Part shown: positions 1 through 8,956 of the stretch, piece by piece
Position numbering within the stretch: position 1 is the stretch's first letter
Layout of the letters: the number at the start of each line of letters is the position of its first letter
DNA from: JAIQFF01 sp963788505
Lineage (GTDB): Bacteria; Acidobacteriota; Terriglobia; Terriglobales; Acidobacteriaceae
Direction of reading: 5' to 3'
Assembly: GCA_963788505.1 (NCBI GenBank)
Contig: CAWBGY010000008.1
Span: forward strand, 139,397-203,396
Length of the DNA: 64,000 nt
The notes under the pieces: model-generated
The model's database searches: none
Seen by the model: the letters and a program-made list of their open reading frames with translations, nothing else
What the model was told of the DNA's origin: nothing
Position numbers and translations under genes: made by a program

Positions 1-16
1 GATCAAGGCTCGTCGC

Positions 17-57
17 CGAAGACCGAAGACTGACGACCGAAGACTGACCACCGTCTT
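17..57. repeat. Short degenerate tandem repeat, GACTGACGACC family
   Basis: The sequence alternates units such as CGAAGACCGAAGACTGACGA with small changes. The same word set (GACGACTGACGACC) reappears inside dnaE2 near 41325-41372, so it is a dispersed family and not a local accident. It lies just beyond the stop codon of the esterase gene, so nothing is disrupted here. Confidence 0.5.
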
Positions 58-58
58 C

Positions 59-1201
59 CTACCGAAACAGCAACCCGCTGAAATCCGCCAAATTGCGGCG
101 CCAGACCATCCAGGCATGCATGCCCGGGGTCTCAATTCCCGTATTGTGAACGCCCTTGGAATCCAGCCAGGCCCGCACCTTCCGGTTCGGCTCGATAAGA
201 TGGTCGTCGGTCCCGCAGGCAATCCAAAGCAGGCGCAGCTTGTCATTGGCTTTGGCGTCCAGCCCGGGAAACTCCGCGTCAAAATCCTCTGTAAGGCCTC
301 CTGAACTGAAAGCGCCAATCCAGGCAAACTTGTCCAGATTATTTAGTCCGGTAAGCAGCGACTCGGCGCCTCCCATCGACAATCCCGCAATCGCGCGCGA
401 GTTTCGGTCCCTGGACACCCTGTAGCTCGTTTCCACCTGGGGCATGACCTCGGTGAACAGCGCCTGGATGAACCGGTCGTAGTTTTTCTTGCGAAGATCA
501 GTAGCGAACGCCCCCGGCCCCTGCGTTACGATCTCCGGCGCGCCATATCCCAGCGGCATCACCACCACCATGGGCTTGGCCTTGCCTTGCGCAATCAGAT
601 TGTCGAGGATGATATTGGCCCGTCCCACCGCTGTCCATCCGCTGGCGTCGTCACTGTAACCGTGCAGCAAGTACAGCACCGGATAGCTTCGCTTCGCCCG
701 CGGATCGTAGCCGGGCGGCGTGTAAACGTAAAAGTCCCGCTGATCGCCCACCACTCCAGACTTGTAGAAATGATGATGGACCAGGCCGTGGGGCACTTCA
801 TTGATCTCCCACGGCAACGAGCCCGGCCCGGGTACGTGTACCTGGCTCTGGGTGTGCAGCAGGTTCGGTTTCATCAGAGAATTGGAAGGGTCGATCAGAC
901 CGACGCCGTCGGCCACGAACGAATAGCCATAGAAATCCGGCGTCAGCGGCCCGGTGGTCAAGCTCCAGACCCCCTGGTCGTCCTTCTGCATGGCCGCAGG
1001 CTTCGCGCCCTCCAACGCCAACATAACCTCATGCGCATTAGGATCTCGAAACCGGAAAGTAACGCTATTGTCGGCGTGGACCTCGGGGCTGGATATGACC
1101 GCAGGTGTTTGCGGTTGCGCTGCCGTAGCCGGTTGGAGCTGAGCCCAGCCGGTCATGGTCGACAGAAAGAGGAGGAATAAAGCCACGTCTGTGCGTTTCA
1201 T
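59..1201 (-). CDS. Secreted alpha/beta-hydrolase esterase (enterochelin esterase/feruloyl esterase-like)
   Basis: A 380-residue protein with an N-terminal signal peptide (MKRTDVALFLLFL...). A short Ig-like/CBM48-type domain follows (about residues 40-125), then an esterase D-type alpha/beta hydrolase. The nucleophile elbow is GLSMGG, the oxyanion-side motif is LYLLHGYSD, and the acid and base are probably the Asp of CGTDDHL and the His of GMHAW. Such proteins hydrolyse acyl esters outside the cytoplasm, often on plant polysaccharides; the substrate here is unknown. The frame stays open to 1480 through repeat DNA, but the ATG at 1201 is preceded by AGGACA and starts the signal peptide, so I use it. 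It is a single gene, divergent from the ThuA gene. Confidence 0.85.
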   Translation of the reverse strand: MKRTDVALFLLFLSTMTGWAQLQPATAAQPQTPAVISSPEVHADNSVTFRFRDPNAHEVMLALEGAKPAAMQKDDQGVWSLTTGPLTPDFYGYSFVADGVGLIDPSNSLMKPNLLHTQSQVHVPGPGSLPWEINEVPHGLVHHHFYKSGVVGDQRDFYVYTPPGYDPRAKRSYPVLYLLHGYSDDASGWTAVGRANIILDNLIAQGKAKPMVVVMPLGYGAPEIVTQGPGAFATDLRKKNYDRFIQALFTEVMPQVETSYRVSRDRNSRAIAGLSMGGAESLLTGLNNLDKFAWIGAFSSGGLTEDFDAEFPGLDAKANDKLRLLWIACGTDDHLIEPNRKVRAWLDSKGVHNTGIETPGMHAWMVWRRNLADFSGLLFR

Positions 1202-1319
1202 GGTTGTCCTATTGGATGTGGTCTGGATAACGCTTTCCGATCGGGACGCACCGAATTGGTCACGCCGAGTATACCTCGTGCCGTTCTTGGAAGGGTATGC
1301 GCTCGCCCAAACGTAGTCT

Positions 1320-1490
1320 TCTGATTCGGCACTCTTTGCCCTTCTTTGCGCTCTTTGCGGATCTTCTTTGCGAACTTTGCGGTTGAGAGTCGAGTCTTGA
1401 ATGACTCGGGCAAGATCAGACCCTTTACCGCAAAGGGCGCAAAGAAGGGGCGCAGAGTTCGCAAAGTTAAGATCACGCAAACGTGATCGT
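1320..1490. repeat. Dispersed repeat R1 (CTTTGCG inverted-repeat element), copy 1
   Basis: About 170 bases hold an imperfect inverted repeat whose arms are made of CTTCTTTGCGAACTTTGCGG and its complement, around a conserved centre containing ATGACTCGGGC. A second copy in the same orientation lies at 16126-16285. Similarity covers the centre as well as the arms, as expected for a mobile MITE-like element. The esterase reading frame runs through it upstream of the chosen start. Confidence 0.75.
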
Positions 1491-1681
1491 TACTCAAAAT
1501 ACGAAGCATTTCCCGAAAGACTGTCTTGAAGAATACGCAGTGCTTTGTCAAGAGCGCACCCTATGAAGATACGCACCTGGCTCGCGTCTCGTTTTCGGGG
1601 CCAAACGTAGCGCGACTCTTGTATTTCAACAGTTGAGTAAAAGCTCATCGCGGTCTACCATGCTCCGGGGGAAAATCTGCT

Positions 1682-2617
1682 ATGAGTCCATTCGTCAACC
1701 GCCGTCAGTTTCTCCAGGCCAGCGCCATCGCTGGCGCCGGGCTTGCTTTGTCGAAGGACCTTCTCGCCGCCGAGAAAAAATCGGTGCTGGTTTTCACCAA
1801 GTCCTCCGGCTTCGAACACGAAGTGGTGAAAACCCCTGATGGACACCCCAGCATTCTGGAACAGGCCGTCAAGACCCTGGGAGAGCAGCACGGCTTTGAG
1901 GTGACCGCCTCCAAGGACGGACGCATCTTTGATTCGGGCGATTTTAAGAAAAACGCCGCGCTCCTGTTCTTCACCACCGGCGATCTGACCACGTCTGGGG
2001 CGGATGGGAATCCACCTATGTCTCCGGCTGGCAAACAGGCGCTGCTGGACGCCGTCCATTCCGGGCTGGGCTTCGTCGGAGTTCATGCCGCCGCCGATAC
2101 TTTTCACACCCAGCCCGACCCCAAAGATCTATCCAATCGTTACATCGCCCATGGCGAGAACTCAGACCCCTATCTGCGGATGCTGGGCGGCGAGTTCATC
2201 ACTCACGGCAGCGCTCCCCGGCTGCAGGCCGCCGACCTTATCGTGAAAGACGCGAAATTTCCCGGCCTCGAAGGCGTGAAGTCGCCGGTGAGCCTCACGG
2301 AAGAGTGGTATTCACTCAAGGACTTTGCCCCTGATCTGCACGTGATTCTCGCGCTCGACACCCGGGGCATGAAAGGCGAACCTTACCAACGTCCTCCCTA
2401 TCCCGCAACCTGGGCGAGGATGCATGGTCAAGGGCGCGTCTTCTACACCGCTATCGGTGATCGCCCGGAAAACTGGTCGAACCCCTTTTTCCTGAATCTG
2501 CTGGGCGGCGGGATTCGCTGGTCCATCCGCGACGTCAAGGCTTCACTCGATCACAATCTTGCTCAGGCCACGCCCGGCTATGCCGAGATTCCTCCCAAAG
2601 CCCCAGCTAAGGGGTAA
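1682..2617 (+). CDS. Tat-exported ThuA-domain protein
   Basis: A 311-residue protein that opens with a twin-arginine signal (NRRQFLQASAIAGAGLAL, residues 6-23), so it is predicted to be exported folded and may be released at LLAAEK. The rest is one ThuA-like (trehalose-utilisation, glutamine-amidotransferase-like) domain. Recognisable motifs are VFTKSSGFEH, LFFTTGDL, GFVGVHAAADTFH and GRVFYTAIGDRPENW. ThuA proteins are tied to sugar oxidation, but their catalytic role is poorly defined and I assign none. A GGGGGA ribosome site precedes the ATG. It is monocistronic. Confidence 0.85.
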   Translation: MSPFVNRRQFLQASAIAGAGLALSKDLLAAEKKSVLVFTKSSGFEHEVVKTPDGHPSILEQAVKTLGEQHGFEVTASKDGRIFDSGDFKKNAALLFFTTGDLTTSGADGNPPMSPAGKQALLDAVHSGLGFVGVHAAADTFHTQPDPKDLSNRYIAHGENSDPYLRMLGGEFITHGSAPRLQAADLIVKDAKFPGLEGVKSPVSLTEEWYSLKDFAPDLHVILALDTRGMKGEPYQRPPYPATWARMHGQGRVFYTAIGDRPENWSNPFFLNLLGGGIRWSIRDVKASLDHNLAQATPGYAEIPPKAPAKG

Positions 2618-2963
2618 GCTTCTTCGGCAAGGCACTCGATACCCAGGCTCAGGCCGGGCGCAGTGGCGGTCACAATTTGGGAATAAGTTCAGACTTTGCC
2701 ACTCTCCGATGTCAATGAAATGATTGACACATTCGTCCTCATGGCCTAAGCTGCCCTCCGGGGCCATCGGGGTAGTGCATCATATTCTCCTCAGTCTCCT
2801 GCCTTCCAATCCTGCCAGGCAGAAGGCGTTGACTGGGTTCCCAATTCTGTAAAGCGCAAGTAGATCGCGCGTCTCACCAAGAACACAAGGAACTTGGAAA
2901 CGTGTTCCGCTAGTGACTCGTGAACTGTTCGGAGAAATCCGCAGTAATTAAGGAGCACTGGGC
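2618..2963. other. Intergenic region without a convincing gene
   Basis: No reading frame here looks coding. The only structured site is an inverted repeat, GTCAAT-6 bases-ATTGAC, at 2711-2728, which overlaps a TTGACA hexamer at 2724-2729. No good -10 hexamer follows at normal spacing, so a promoter with an operator is possible but weak. An AAGGAG site at 2950-2955 belongs to the next gene. Confidence 0.4.
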
Positions 2964-4553
2964 GTGAATGTTCATCTGATTAACCCAAGCCACGTGTCGT
3001 TCGGCACCGCGGTCATCACTCCTCGTTGGCAATACGTGCTTGCGGGTGCTACCCCCAGAGGCTTCGGCGACCCCATCCTCGTGGATGAAACTCTAAGCCC
3101 GCTGGACCCCGGGCGCATTCAGCCCGGCGACGTCGTGGGCATCAGCATCCACACCGCCAATGCGCTGCGCGGCTATGAAATCGGGACCTTGGCCAGAGCG
3201 CGGGGGGCCTATGTAATTTTCGGCGGAATCCACGCCACCCTTTATCCCGAAGAAGCCCGTCAGCTGGGCGGAGCGCATTCCGTAGTCCAGGGGGATGGCG
3301 ACGTAGCCTGGCCGGTGGCGCTGGCCGACTGCCAGAAGGGCACTCCGCTGCCGCTCTATCTGGGCGGCAAGATCGAAGCCAGTGATTTCGTTCCCGCCCG
3401 TTGGGATCTGATCCAGCGCAAGAGCTACATGTGGGCATCGGTACAGACGGTGCGCGGTTGTCCCAAGCATTGCTCGTTCTGCTCGGTCTGGCGTACCGAC
3501 GGCCAGCGTCCCCGCCAGCGCGCCTCGGATGCGGTCATCGAAGAAGTGGTCCAGTTGCGCCGCCTCGGGTTCCGCTTCATTGCGCTCGCCGATGACAATT
3601 TCTATCCCGTCACCCTGACCGATCTGAACCTGGCCCGGCTGCAGAAGAACGCCGCGCGTCTGACTGAACTCGAAGCCCTGCGGGCGGAGAGGTTTGAACT
3701 GATGGCGCGGCTGGCCCAACTTCCCGACGACATGGTTTTCTTCACTCAGATCACCATGGAAGCGGCCGAAGACACCGCTTTCCTCGATGCCATGAAAGCG
3801 GCTCGCATCAAGGGAGCCTTGGTCGGAGTGGAGGCGGTCACGCCCGCCGGCTTGAAAGATGTCTACAAGGATTTCAATCTGTCGGGCGAGCACTTGATCG
3901 AGCGCCTGAAGGTTTTTCGCAGCCATGGCGTGCATGTGCTCGGATCGTTCATTTTCGGCCTGCCCAGCGACCGTCCCGAGACCTTTGATGCCACGGCCAC
4001 GGCCGCGATCAGCGCCGATCTCACCTTTGCCCAGTTCGTGACGTTGAGTCCCTACCCGGGGACCGTGGACTTTGATCGCTGGGAAAAAGGTTTGGGGGCT
4101 GATCCTCCCACCATCGCGGGTGTGCCGCTCACCCGGCGCTGGCTCATCCCGCAAGCCCTTCGTCCCAAGCTCTATTGGGACCATCCGGTCATGACGGCCG
4201 AGGAGATCCGCTCCCACACTCAGGCGGTGTGGGACAGCTTTTACAGTTTGGGTTCTATCTGGAAGCGGTCGCGATTCATCAAGTCCAGCCGCGGCCGGCT
4301 GGCGTTCGTGCTGATTTCCAAGATTTATCGCCAGATGTATGCCGACACCGGCATCGCGACCGACAGCGCGCGCGTCTCCTGGTCGGGACGATGGGCGCGA
4401 TGGCTGGCCAAGCCGTGTCGGCATCTCTTCGCTGGAACTCCCATGCCCGGCCTCAGCGTACCCCAGTTTGTCGATCGCTCCGCTCTGCCGGTTGGGCCGG
4501 CTGCACCTTCCCCGTCCATGCCCGCGGTCTTATTTACCTCAAGTCCAAATTAG
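2964..4553 (+). CDS. B12-binding-domain radical SAM protein of unknown substrate
   Basis: A 529-residue protein. Residues 1-130 resemble the cobalamin-binding Rossmann domain of the B12-dependent radical SAM class (GISIHTANA, then GGIHATLYPEEA). The radical SAM core carries the cluster motif CPKHCSFC, with Cys166, Cys170 and Cys173. The C-terminal about 150 residues (from MTAEEIRSH) resemble the DUF4070-type tail of this class. Members methylate or rearrange unactivated carbons in lipids, antibiotics or cofactors; no neighbour reveals the substrate. The start is GTG, with AAGGAG eight bases upstream. The low-complexity tail after about residue 490 is probably unstructured. Confidence 0.8.
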   Translation: MNVHLINPSHVSFGTAVITPRWQYVLAGATPRGFGDPILVDETLSPLDPGRIQPGDVVGISIHTANALRGYEIGTLARARGAYVIFGGIHATLYPEEARQLGGAHSVVQGDGDVAWPVALADCQKGTPLPLYLGGKIEASDFVPARWDLIQRKSYMWASVQTVRGCPKHCSFCSVWRTDGQRPRQRASDAVIEEVVQLRRLGFRFIALADDNFYPVTLTDLNLARLQKNAARLTELEALRAERFELMARLAQLPDDMVFFTQITMEAAEDTAFLDAMKAARIKGALVGVEAVTPAGLKDVYKDFNLSGEHLIERLKVFRSHGVHVLGSFIFGLPSDRPETFDATATAAISADLTFAQFVTLSPYPGTVDFDRWEKGLGADPPTIAGVPLTRRWLIPQALRPKLYWDHPVMTAEEIRSHTQAVWDSFYSLGSIWKRSRFIKSSRGRLAFVLISKIYRQMYADTGIATDSARVSWSGRWARWLAKPCRHLFAGTPMPGLSVPQFVDRSALPVGPAAPSPSMPAVLFTSSPN

Positions 4554-4715
4554 CTGACCGGACGAGGCAAAAGGCGGCAGTCGAATCGCGAGACGGGATT
4601 TGCTGTGCGATGTGCTCGCGTTCGATGAGCTTTTGTAGCACCGTTCCGAGCTCGACCTTTCCCATGATTTGACTCCCGCTCTCCCGCTGGGCTAGCCTCT
4701 AGCAGTCCCAACCTC

Positions 4716-6461
4716 ATGCGATCGCATTGCAAACCATTCATTCTGCTGCTCTTTATTCTGCTGGTCCTGGTGTCAGACGTGCCGCGAAGCTTCGGGGCCC
4801 GTCTGGTGCCGGTGGAGGCGCCTCGCGCCATGGTGGTCAGCGTGCATCCGTTGGCCTCGCGCGCCGGAGTGCAAGTGATGAAGTCGGGCGGCAACGCGGT
4901 GGATGCGGCCGTCGCCGTCGGTTTTGTCCTGGCGGTGGTTCATCCGCAGGCGGGAAATTTGGGTGGCGGCGGATTCATGCTGGTCCGCCTGGCGAACGGC
5001 AAGACGCACTTCGTCGACTATCGCGAGAAGGCGCCGGCGGCGGCCACGGCCAACATGTATCTCGACGCCAAGGGAAATGTCATTGAGGACGCCAGCATCG
5101 TCGGTTACAAAGCGATTGGAGTGCCCGGGTCAGTGGCCGGCATGGTCTACGCAGAGAAGAAATACGGCAAGCTGGCACTCGCGCAAGTCATGGCCCCGGC
5201 CATCAAGCTGGCGGAAGAAGGGTTTGCTCTGGCTCCCGAAGAAGTCATGGATTTCCGGGAGGATGAACACCTGGCCGATTTTCCCGAGTCGCGGCGCATC
5301 TTCCAGCGCGACGGAAATTATTACAAGCCCGGCGACCTATTCAAACAACCTGAGCTGGCGCGTACTTTGAAACGGATCGCCGCGAATCCTGACGATCTCT
5401 ATCATGGAGACATGGCGCGCGAGCTGGCCGCCTCGGTGCAGAAAGGCGGCGGCCTGATCACGGCTGACGATCTGGCGCACTATGAAGTGAAAGAGCGCGA
5501 AGCGGTGCGGGGATCGTATCGCGGATACGAGATCATCAGCGCGCCGCCGCCCTCGTCCGGCGGCACTGCGCTGATCGAGATCCTGAATATTCTCGAAGGC
5601 TATGATCTGGGAAAACTCGGAGGCCGGTCGGCCAATGCCGTCCATCTGACCCTGGAAGCTTTTCGCCGGGCCTTCTTCGATCGGGCGGAGTTCATGGGCG
5701 ATCCCGACTTTTCTAAAATTCCCGTGGCCCAGCTCATCGACAAGCGCTATGGCGCGGCCTGGCGGGAATCGATCGACCCGGCGCACGCCACCACCAGCAA
5801 GGGCCTCAGCCGGCCCGCCATCTTCAGCGAACTCGAACAATATGCTGCGTCCCATCCTCCCGCCCGGGCCGCCGCGGAGCCAAACCACACCACTCACTAC
5901 TCCGTAGTGGATCCGGAAGGAAACGCGGTGGCAGTGACCACCACGCTGAACGACGCCTTCGGTTCACGCGTAGTCGCGGGCAGCCTGGGTTTTCTCCTGA
6001 ACGACGAAATGGACGATTTCGCCTCCAAGCAGGGAGTGCCCAACATGTTCGGCCTGATTCAGGGTCCGGCCAATTCGATTGGGCCGGGCAAGCGTCCGCT
6101 TTCCGCGATGACGCCCACTATTGTTCTGAAAGACGGCAAGCTTTTCCTGGTGCTGGGCTCTCCCGGCGGCCCGCGTATTATTACTACGGTGGCCAATATC
6201 CTGATGGGAGTAGTCGACTACGGCATGAACATTCAGGAGGCGGTGAACGCTCCCCGCTTTCATCATCAGTGGCTGCCCGATGTTAGCTACCTGGAGGAAG
6301 CATTTCCTGCCGAGATTGCCGGGCAGCTGGAGGGCATGGGCCATCGGGTCGAGAAGAAAGGTATTTGGAGCGATGGCGAGTGCATCATGATCGACCCCAA
6401 ACGCGGAGACCGCCTGGGGGCCAGCGACCCGCGGCACAACGGCAGAGCGCTCGGCTTCTAG
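4716..6461 (+). CDS. ggt: Gamma-glutamyltranspeptidase precursor
   Basis: A 581-residue secreted Ntn-hydrolase that cleaves gamma-glutamyl bonds of glutathione and related peptides in the periplasm. A signal peptide covers residues 1-27. The proenzyme is cut by itself before the catalytic threonine; the motif HTTHYSVVDPEGNAVA puts this at about Thr392. The GNLGGGGFML loop and the GPGKRPLSAMTPTIVL segment are diagnostic, and the length fits the family. It stands alone, with no glutathione genes next to it. The preceding 160 bases hold no clear gene. Confidence 0.95.
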   Translation: MRSHCKPFILLLFILLVLVSDVPRSFGARLVPVEAPRAMVVSVHPLASRAGVQVMKSGGNAVDAAVAVGFVLAVVHPQAGNLGGGGFMLVRLANGKTHFVDYREKAPAAATANMYLDAKGNVIEDASIVGYKAIGVPGSVAGMVYAEKKYGKLALAQVMAPAIKLAEEGFALAPEEVMDFREDEHLADFPESRRIFQRDGNYYKPGDLFKQPELARTLKRIAANPDDLYHGDMARELAASVQKGGGLITADDLAHYEVKEREAVRGSYRGYEIISAPPPSSGGTALIEILNILEGYDLGKLGGRSANAVHLTLEAFRRAFFDRAEFMGDPDFSKIPVAQLIDKRYGAAWRESIDPAHATTSKGLSRPAIFSELEQYAASHPPARAAAEPNHTTHYSVVDPEGNAVAVTTTLNDAFGSRVVAGSLGFLLNDEMDDFASKQGVPNMFGLIQGPANSIGPGKRPLSAMTPTIVLKDGKLFLVLGSPGGPRIITTVANILMGVVDYGMNIQEAVNAPRFHHQWLPDVSYLEEAFPAEIAGQLEGMGHRVEKKGIWSDGECIMIDPKRGDRLGASDPRHNGRALGF

Positions 6462-6464
6462 CAG

Positions 6465-6586
6465 GTGTGGGGCCGGCACCCTTGTCCGCCGCAGTTGAAT
6501 TTGGTTTGTGTCCAGGTTGCTTTTGCGAGCTTTTGAATATCGAAAGTCAAAGTCAAAGGCGGGGGACAAGAGTGTCCGCCCCACAC
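6465..6586. repeat. Dispersed repeat R2 (GTGTGGG...TGTCCGCC element), copy 1
   Basis: The ends are inverted: GTGTGGGGCCGGCACCC at the left and GAGTGTCCGCCCCACAC at the right. The centre is AT-richer (AAAGTCAAAGTCAAAG). The same architecture recurs at 9937-10048, and a half copy at 27437-27462. It fills the gap between ggt and the next gene and could fold into a long hairpin. Confidence 0.8.
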
Positions 6587-6605
6587 GGGTCAGACAGAGC
6601 TAGCC

Positions 6606-7427
6606 ATGCTTAAGGCGATGTCCACATTCGTATACGTGAAAGAGCGGCTGCATCCCGGCCTGCTGGACGGATTGGTACGGGGCGGGGCACAGGCGATCGA
6701 GATTTTTGCCGCGCGCCAGCATCTGGATTATGCCAATCGCAAACAACATGTACGCGAAATTGCGGATTGGTTCCAGAACAGCGGCGTTCCTCTTCATTCC
6801 GTTCATTCACCCCTGTACGCGGACTACGAGTGGGGACGCGGCGGCTCGCCGCCGGTGAACGTGGCCGCGACCGACCGGGCGCAGCGGATCGAAGCCATGG
6901 ATGAGATCAAGCGGGCGATCGAGGTGGCCGAGCAGATTCCTTTTCGCTTTCTGGTGCAGCACATGGGGACCAGCGGCGAATCGTTTGACGACCGCAAATT
7001 CGAAGCGGCCATGACTTCGATCGAACATTTGCGTGCCTTTGCCAAGCCGCTGGGCGTGCGTATCCTGCTGGAAAATATTCCCAACGAACTGAGCACGCCG
7101 GACAAACTGGTGGAGTTCATCCAGATCACCCACTTCGATGATGTGGGCATATGCTTCGACCTCGGCCATGCCCATATCATGAACAATGTGGCGGAGGCAT
7201 TCGAAATCCTGAAAGGCCATATTCACTCCACCCACGTGCACGACAATGCTGGCGACCGCGACTCCCATCTGTGGCCGGGAGCGGGAACCATCAACTGGAA
7301 AGAGGCGATGGAATTGCTGCGCTCGGCGCCGCATACGCCGCCCCTCTTGCTCGAAATCGAAGCCGACGAGAAGGTGAATCCGGTAGAGAAAATGCGCGAG
7401 ACGTTCGGAAATTTGGTAATTGAGTAA
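6606..7427 (+). CDS. Sugar phosphate isomerase/epimerase-like TIM barrel protein
   Basis: A 273-residue single-domain protein of the xylose-isomerase-like (AP endonuclease 2) TIM-barrel family. Metal-ligand segments are visible: HSVHSPLY, QHMGTSG, LLENIPNE (Glu), CFDLGHAH (Asp and His), HVHDN and LLEIE. Members isomerise or epimerise sugars or sugar acids using a divalent metal; no substrate can be assigned. An alternative start is the ATG at 6618 (MSTFVYVKERL). The last codons lie inside an AT-rich repeat that continues to asnS, so the C-terminus may have been altered by repeat insertion. Confidence 0.75.
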   Translation: MLKAMSTFVYVKERLHPGLLDGLVRGGAQAIEIFAARQHLDYANRKQHVREIADWFQNSGVPLHSVHSPLYADYEWGRGGSPPVNVAATDRAQRIEAMDEIKRAIEVAEQIPFRFLVQHMGTSGESFDDRKFEAAMTSIEHLRAFAKPLGVRILLENIPNELSTPDKLVEFIQITHFDDVGICFDLGHAHIMNNVAEAFEILKGHIHSTHVHDNAGDRDSHLWPGAGTINWKEAMELLRSAPHTPPLLLEIEADEKVNPVEKMRETFGNLVIE

Positions 7428-7497
7428 TTTGGTAATCGGGCAATTTGAAAACGCGCATCGCCTTCAATTACGCAATTACTAAATTGCCCGATTTCTC
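7421..7497. repeat. AT-rich inverted repeat between the barrel gene and asnS
   Basis: GTAATTTGGTAATCGGGCAA-type sequence on the left faces TACTAAATTGCCCGATTTC on the right. ATCGGGCAATTT and AAATTGCCCGAT are exact complements. The stop codon of the upstream gene falls inside the left arm, and the right arm ends at the asnS start codon, so the element supplies sequence to both gene borders. Confidence 0.65.
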
Positions 7498-7498
7498 A

Positions 7499-8833
7499 AT
7501 GAATCCTATGTCCTCACCCGTAACCACGATTTCCAATATCGGCCGGCACGAGGGCCAGACGGTAACCATTCAGGGCTGGCTCTACAACCTGCGGGAGAGC
7601 GGGAAACTGCTCTTTCCACAATTTCGTGATGGCACGGGCGTGATTCAAGGGGTGGTGCCGAAAAACGCGGTTGCCCCCGAAGTGTTCGACGCGGTGAAGG
7701 GCCTTACCCAGGAGTCGAGTGTGATTGTCGAAGGCAAGGTCCGGGCCGACAAGCGGGCGCCCGGCGGATATGAGCTTGACGTGTCGGGAGTGCAGGTGGT
7801 GCAGCGGGTTTCCGAGAGCGATCCTTACCCGATTTCGCCCAAGGAGCACGGCGTCGAGTTCCTGATGGAACACCGTCACCTATGGGTGCGATCCCAGCGG
7901 CAGGCGTCGATTCTGCGGGTACGGGCGGAAATCATCAAGGCGGTGCGTGATTTTTTTGATGAGCGCGGTTTTACCCTGACCGATCCGCCCATCCTTACTC
8001 CGGCCGCCTGTGAGGGCACGTCCACTCTCTTTCCGGTGGATTACTTTGAAGAGCAGGCATATCTCACCCAGTCCGGGCAGCTTTATATCGAGGCGACTGC
8101 CATGGCGCTGGGCAAGGTTTATTCGTTCGGGCCCACGTTCCGGGCGGAAAAGTCCAAGACGCGCCGTCATCTCACCGAATTCTGGATGGTCGAGCCCGAG
8201 GTCGCGTACGCCGAACTCGACGACCTCATGGACCTGGCTGAAGGCCTGATCAGCTTTCTGGTGAAGCGCTGTCTGGAAAAGCGTCGCAGCGATCTGCAAG
8301 TCATCGGCCGCGATGTCACAAAACTGGAAAGGATTGAAGCTCCATTTCCGCGCATCGCTTACGACGAAGCGGTGAAGATGTTGCAGGAAGGTCACGCGAA
8401 GGGCGCTCTGGAAAGTAATTTCGAATGGGGCGGCGATCTGGGATCGCCCGATGAGACCTACATCTCATCGCAATTCGACAAGCCGGTCATGGTGCATCGC
8501 TATCCGGCGCAGGTAAAAGCGTTCTACATGGAGCCCGACCCGCAGCGGCCGGAGCTGGCCCTGTGCGTGGACGTGCTGGCGCCCGAAGGTTACGGCGAGA
8601 TTGTCGGCGGCTCGCAGCGTATGGCCTCTTACGATCTTCTGCTGCAGCGAATAAAGGAACATGGCCTTCCCGAAGAGGCTTTCAAGTGGTACCTTGACCT
8701 GCGCAAATTCGGCAGCGTGCCGCATGGCGGCTTCGGTATGGGAATTGAGCGGGTTGTGGCGTGGATCTGCGGATTAGAGCATGTGCGGGAGACGATTCCG
8801 TTTCCGCGGATGTTGAATCGGTTGTACCCGTAA
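7499..8833 (+). CDS. asnS: Asparaginyl-tRNA synthetase
   Basis: A class IIb aminoacyl-tRNA synthetase of about 444 residues that charges tRNA-Asn in the cytoplasm. An OB-fold anticodon-binding domain comes first (about 8-110: TVTIQGWLYNLRESGKLLFPQFRDG). The catalytic domain follows, with motif 2 (FGPTFRAEKSKTRRHLTEFWMVEPE region) and motif 3 (GGFGMGIERVV) intact. The open frame could begin at 7445, but those 18 residues come from an AT-rich repeat, so I take ATG 7499 (7508 is also possible). Presence of AsnS implies direct charging, not only the amidotransferase route. Confidence 0.95.
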   Translation: MNPMSSPVTTISNIGRHEGQTVTIQGWLYNLRESGKLLFPQFRDGTGVIQGVVPKNAVAPEVFDAVKGLTQESSVIVEGKVRADKRAPGGYELDVSGVQVVQRVSESDPYPISPKEHGVEFLMEHRHLWVRSQRQASILRVRAEIIKAVRDFFDERGFTLTDPPILTPAACEGTSTLFPVDYFEEQAYLTQSGQLYIEATAMALGKVYSFGPTFRAEKSKTRRHLTEFWMVEPEVAYAELDDLMDLAEGLISFLVKRCLEKRRSDLQVIGRDVTKLERIEAPFPRIAYDEAVKMLQEGHAKGALESNFEWGGDLGSPDETYISSQFDKPVMVHRYPAQVKAFYMEPDPQRPELALCVDVLAPEGYGEIVGGSQRMASYDLLLQRIKEHGLPEEAFKWYLDLRKFGSVPHGGFGMGIERVVAWICGLEHVRETIPFPRMLNRLYP

Positions 8834-8956
8834 CCAGCAGGTGAACCGCTTCGATGCGGACACCCGAGACGAACCGAGAACTGGGAACTTGTGACTGACA
8901 ACTGGGGATAAAAACCCCAACAAAGCGGAGTGAGCCGGCAAAGCCGTTCTCACAAG

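Noticed and set aside
1202..1480. N-terminal extension of the esterase by 93 codons
   Set aside because: It passes through repeat R1 and would bury the signal peptide inside the protein.
8900..8925. TGGGG...CCCCA hairpin behind asnS as a terminator
   Set aside because: Only five base pairs, and the A-rich stretch lies in the loop rather than as a T-run after the stem.
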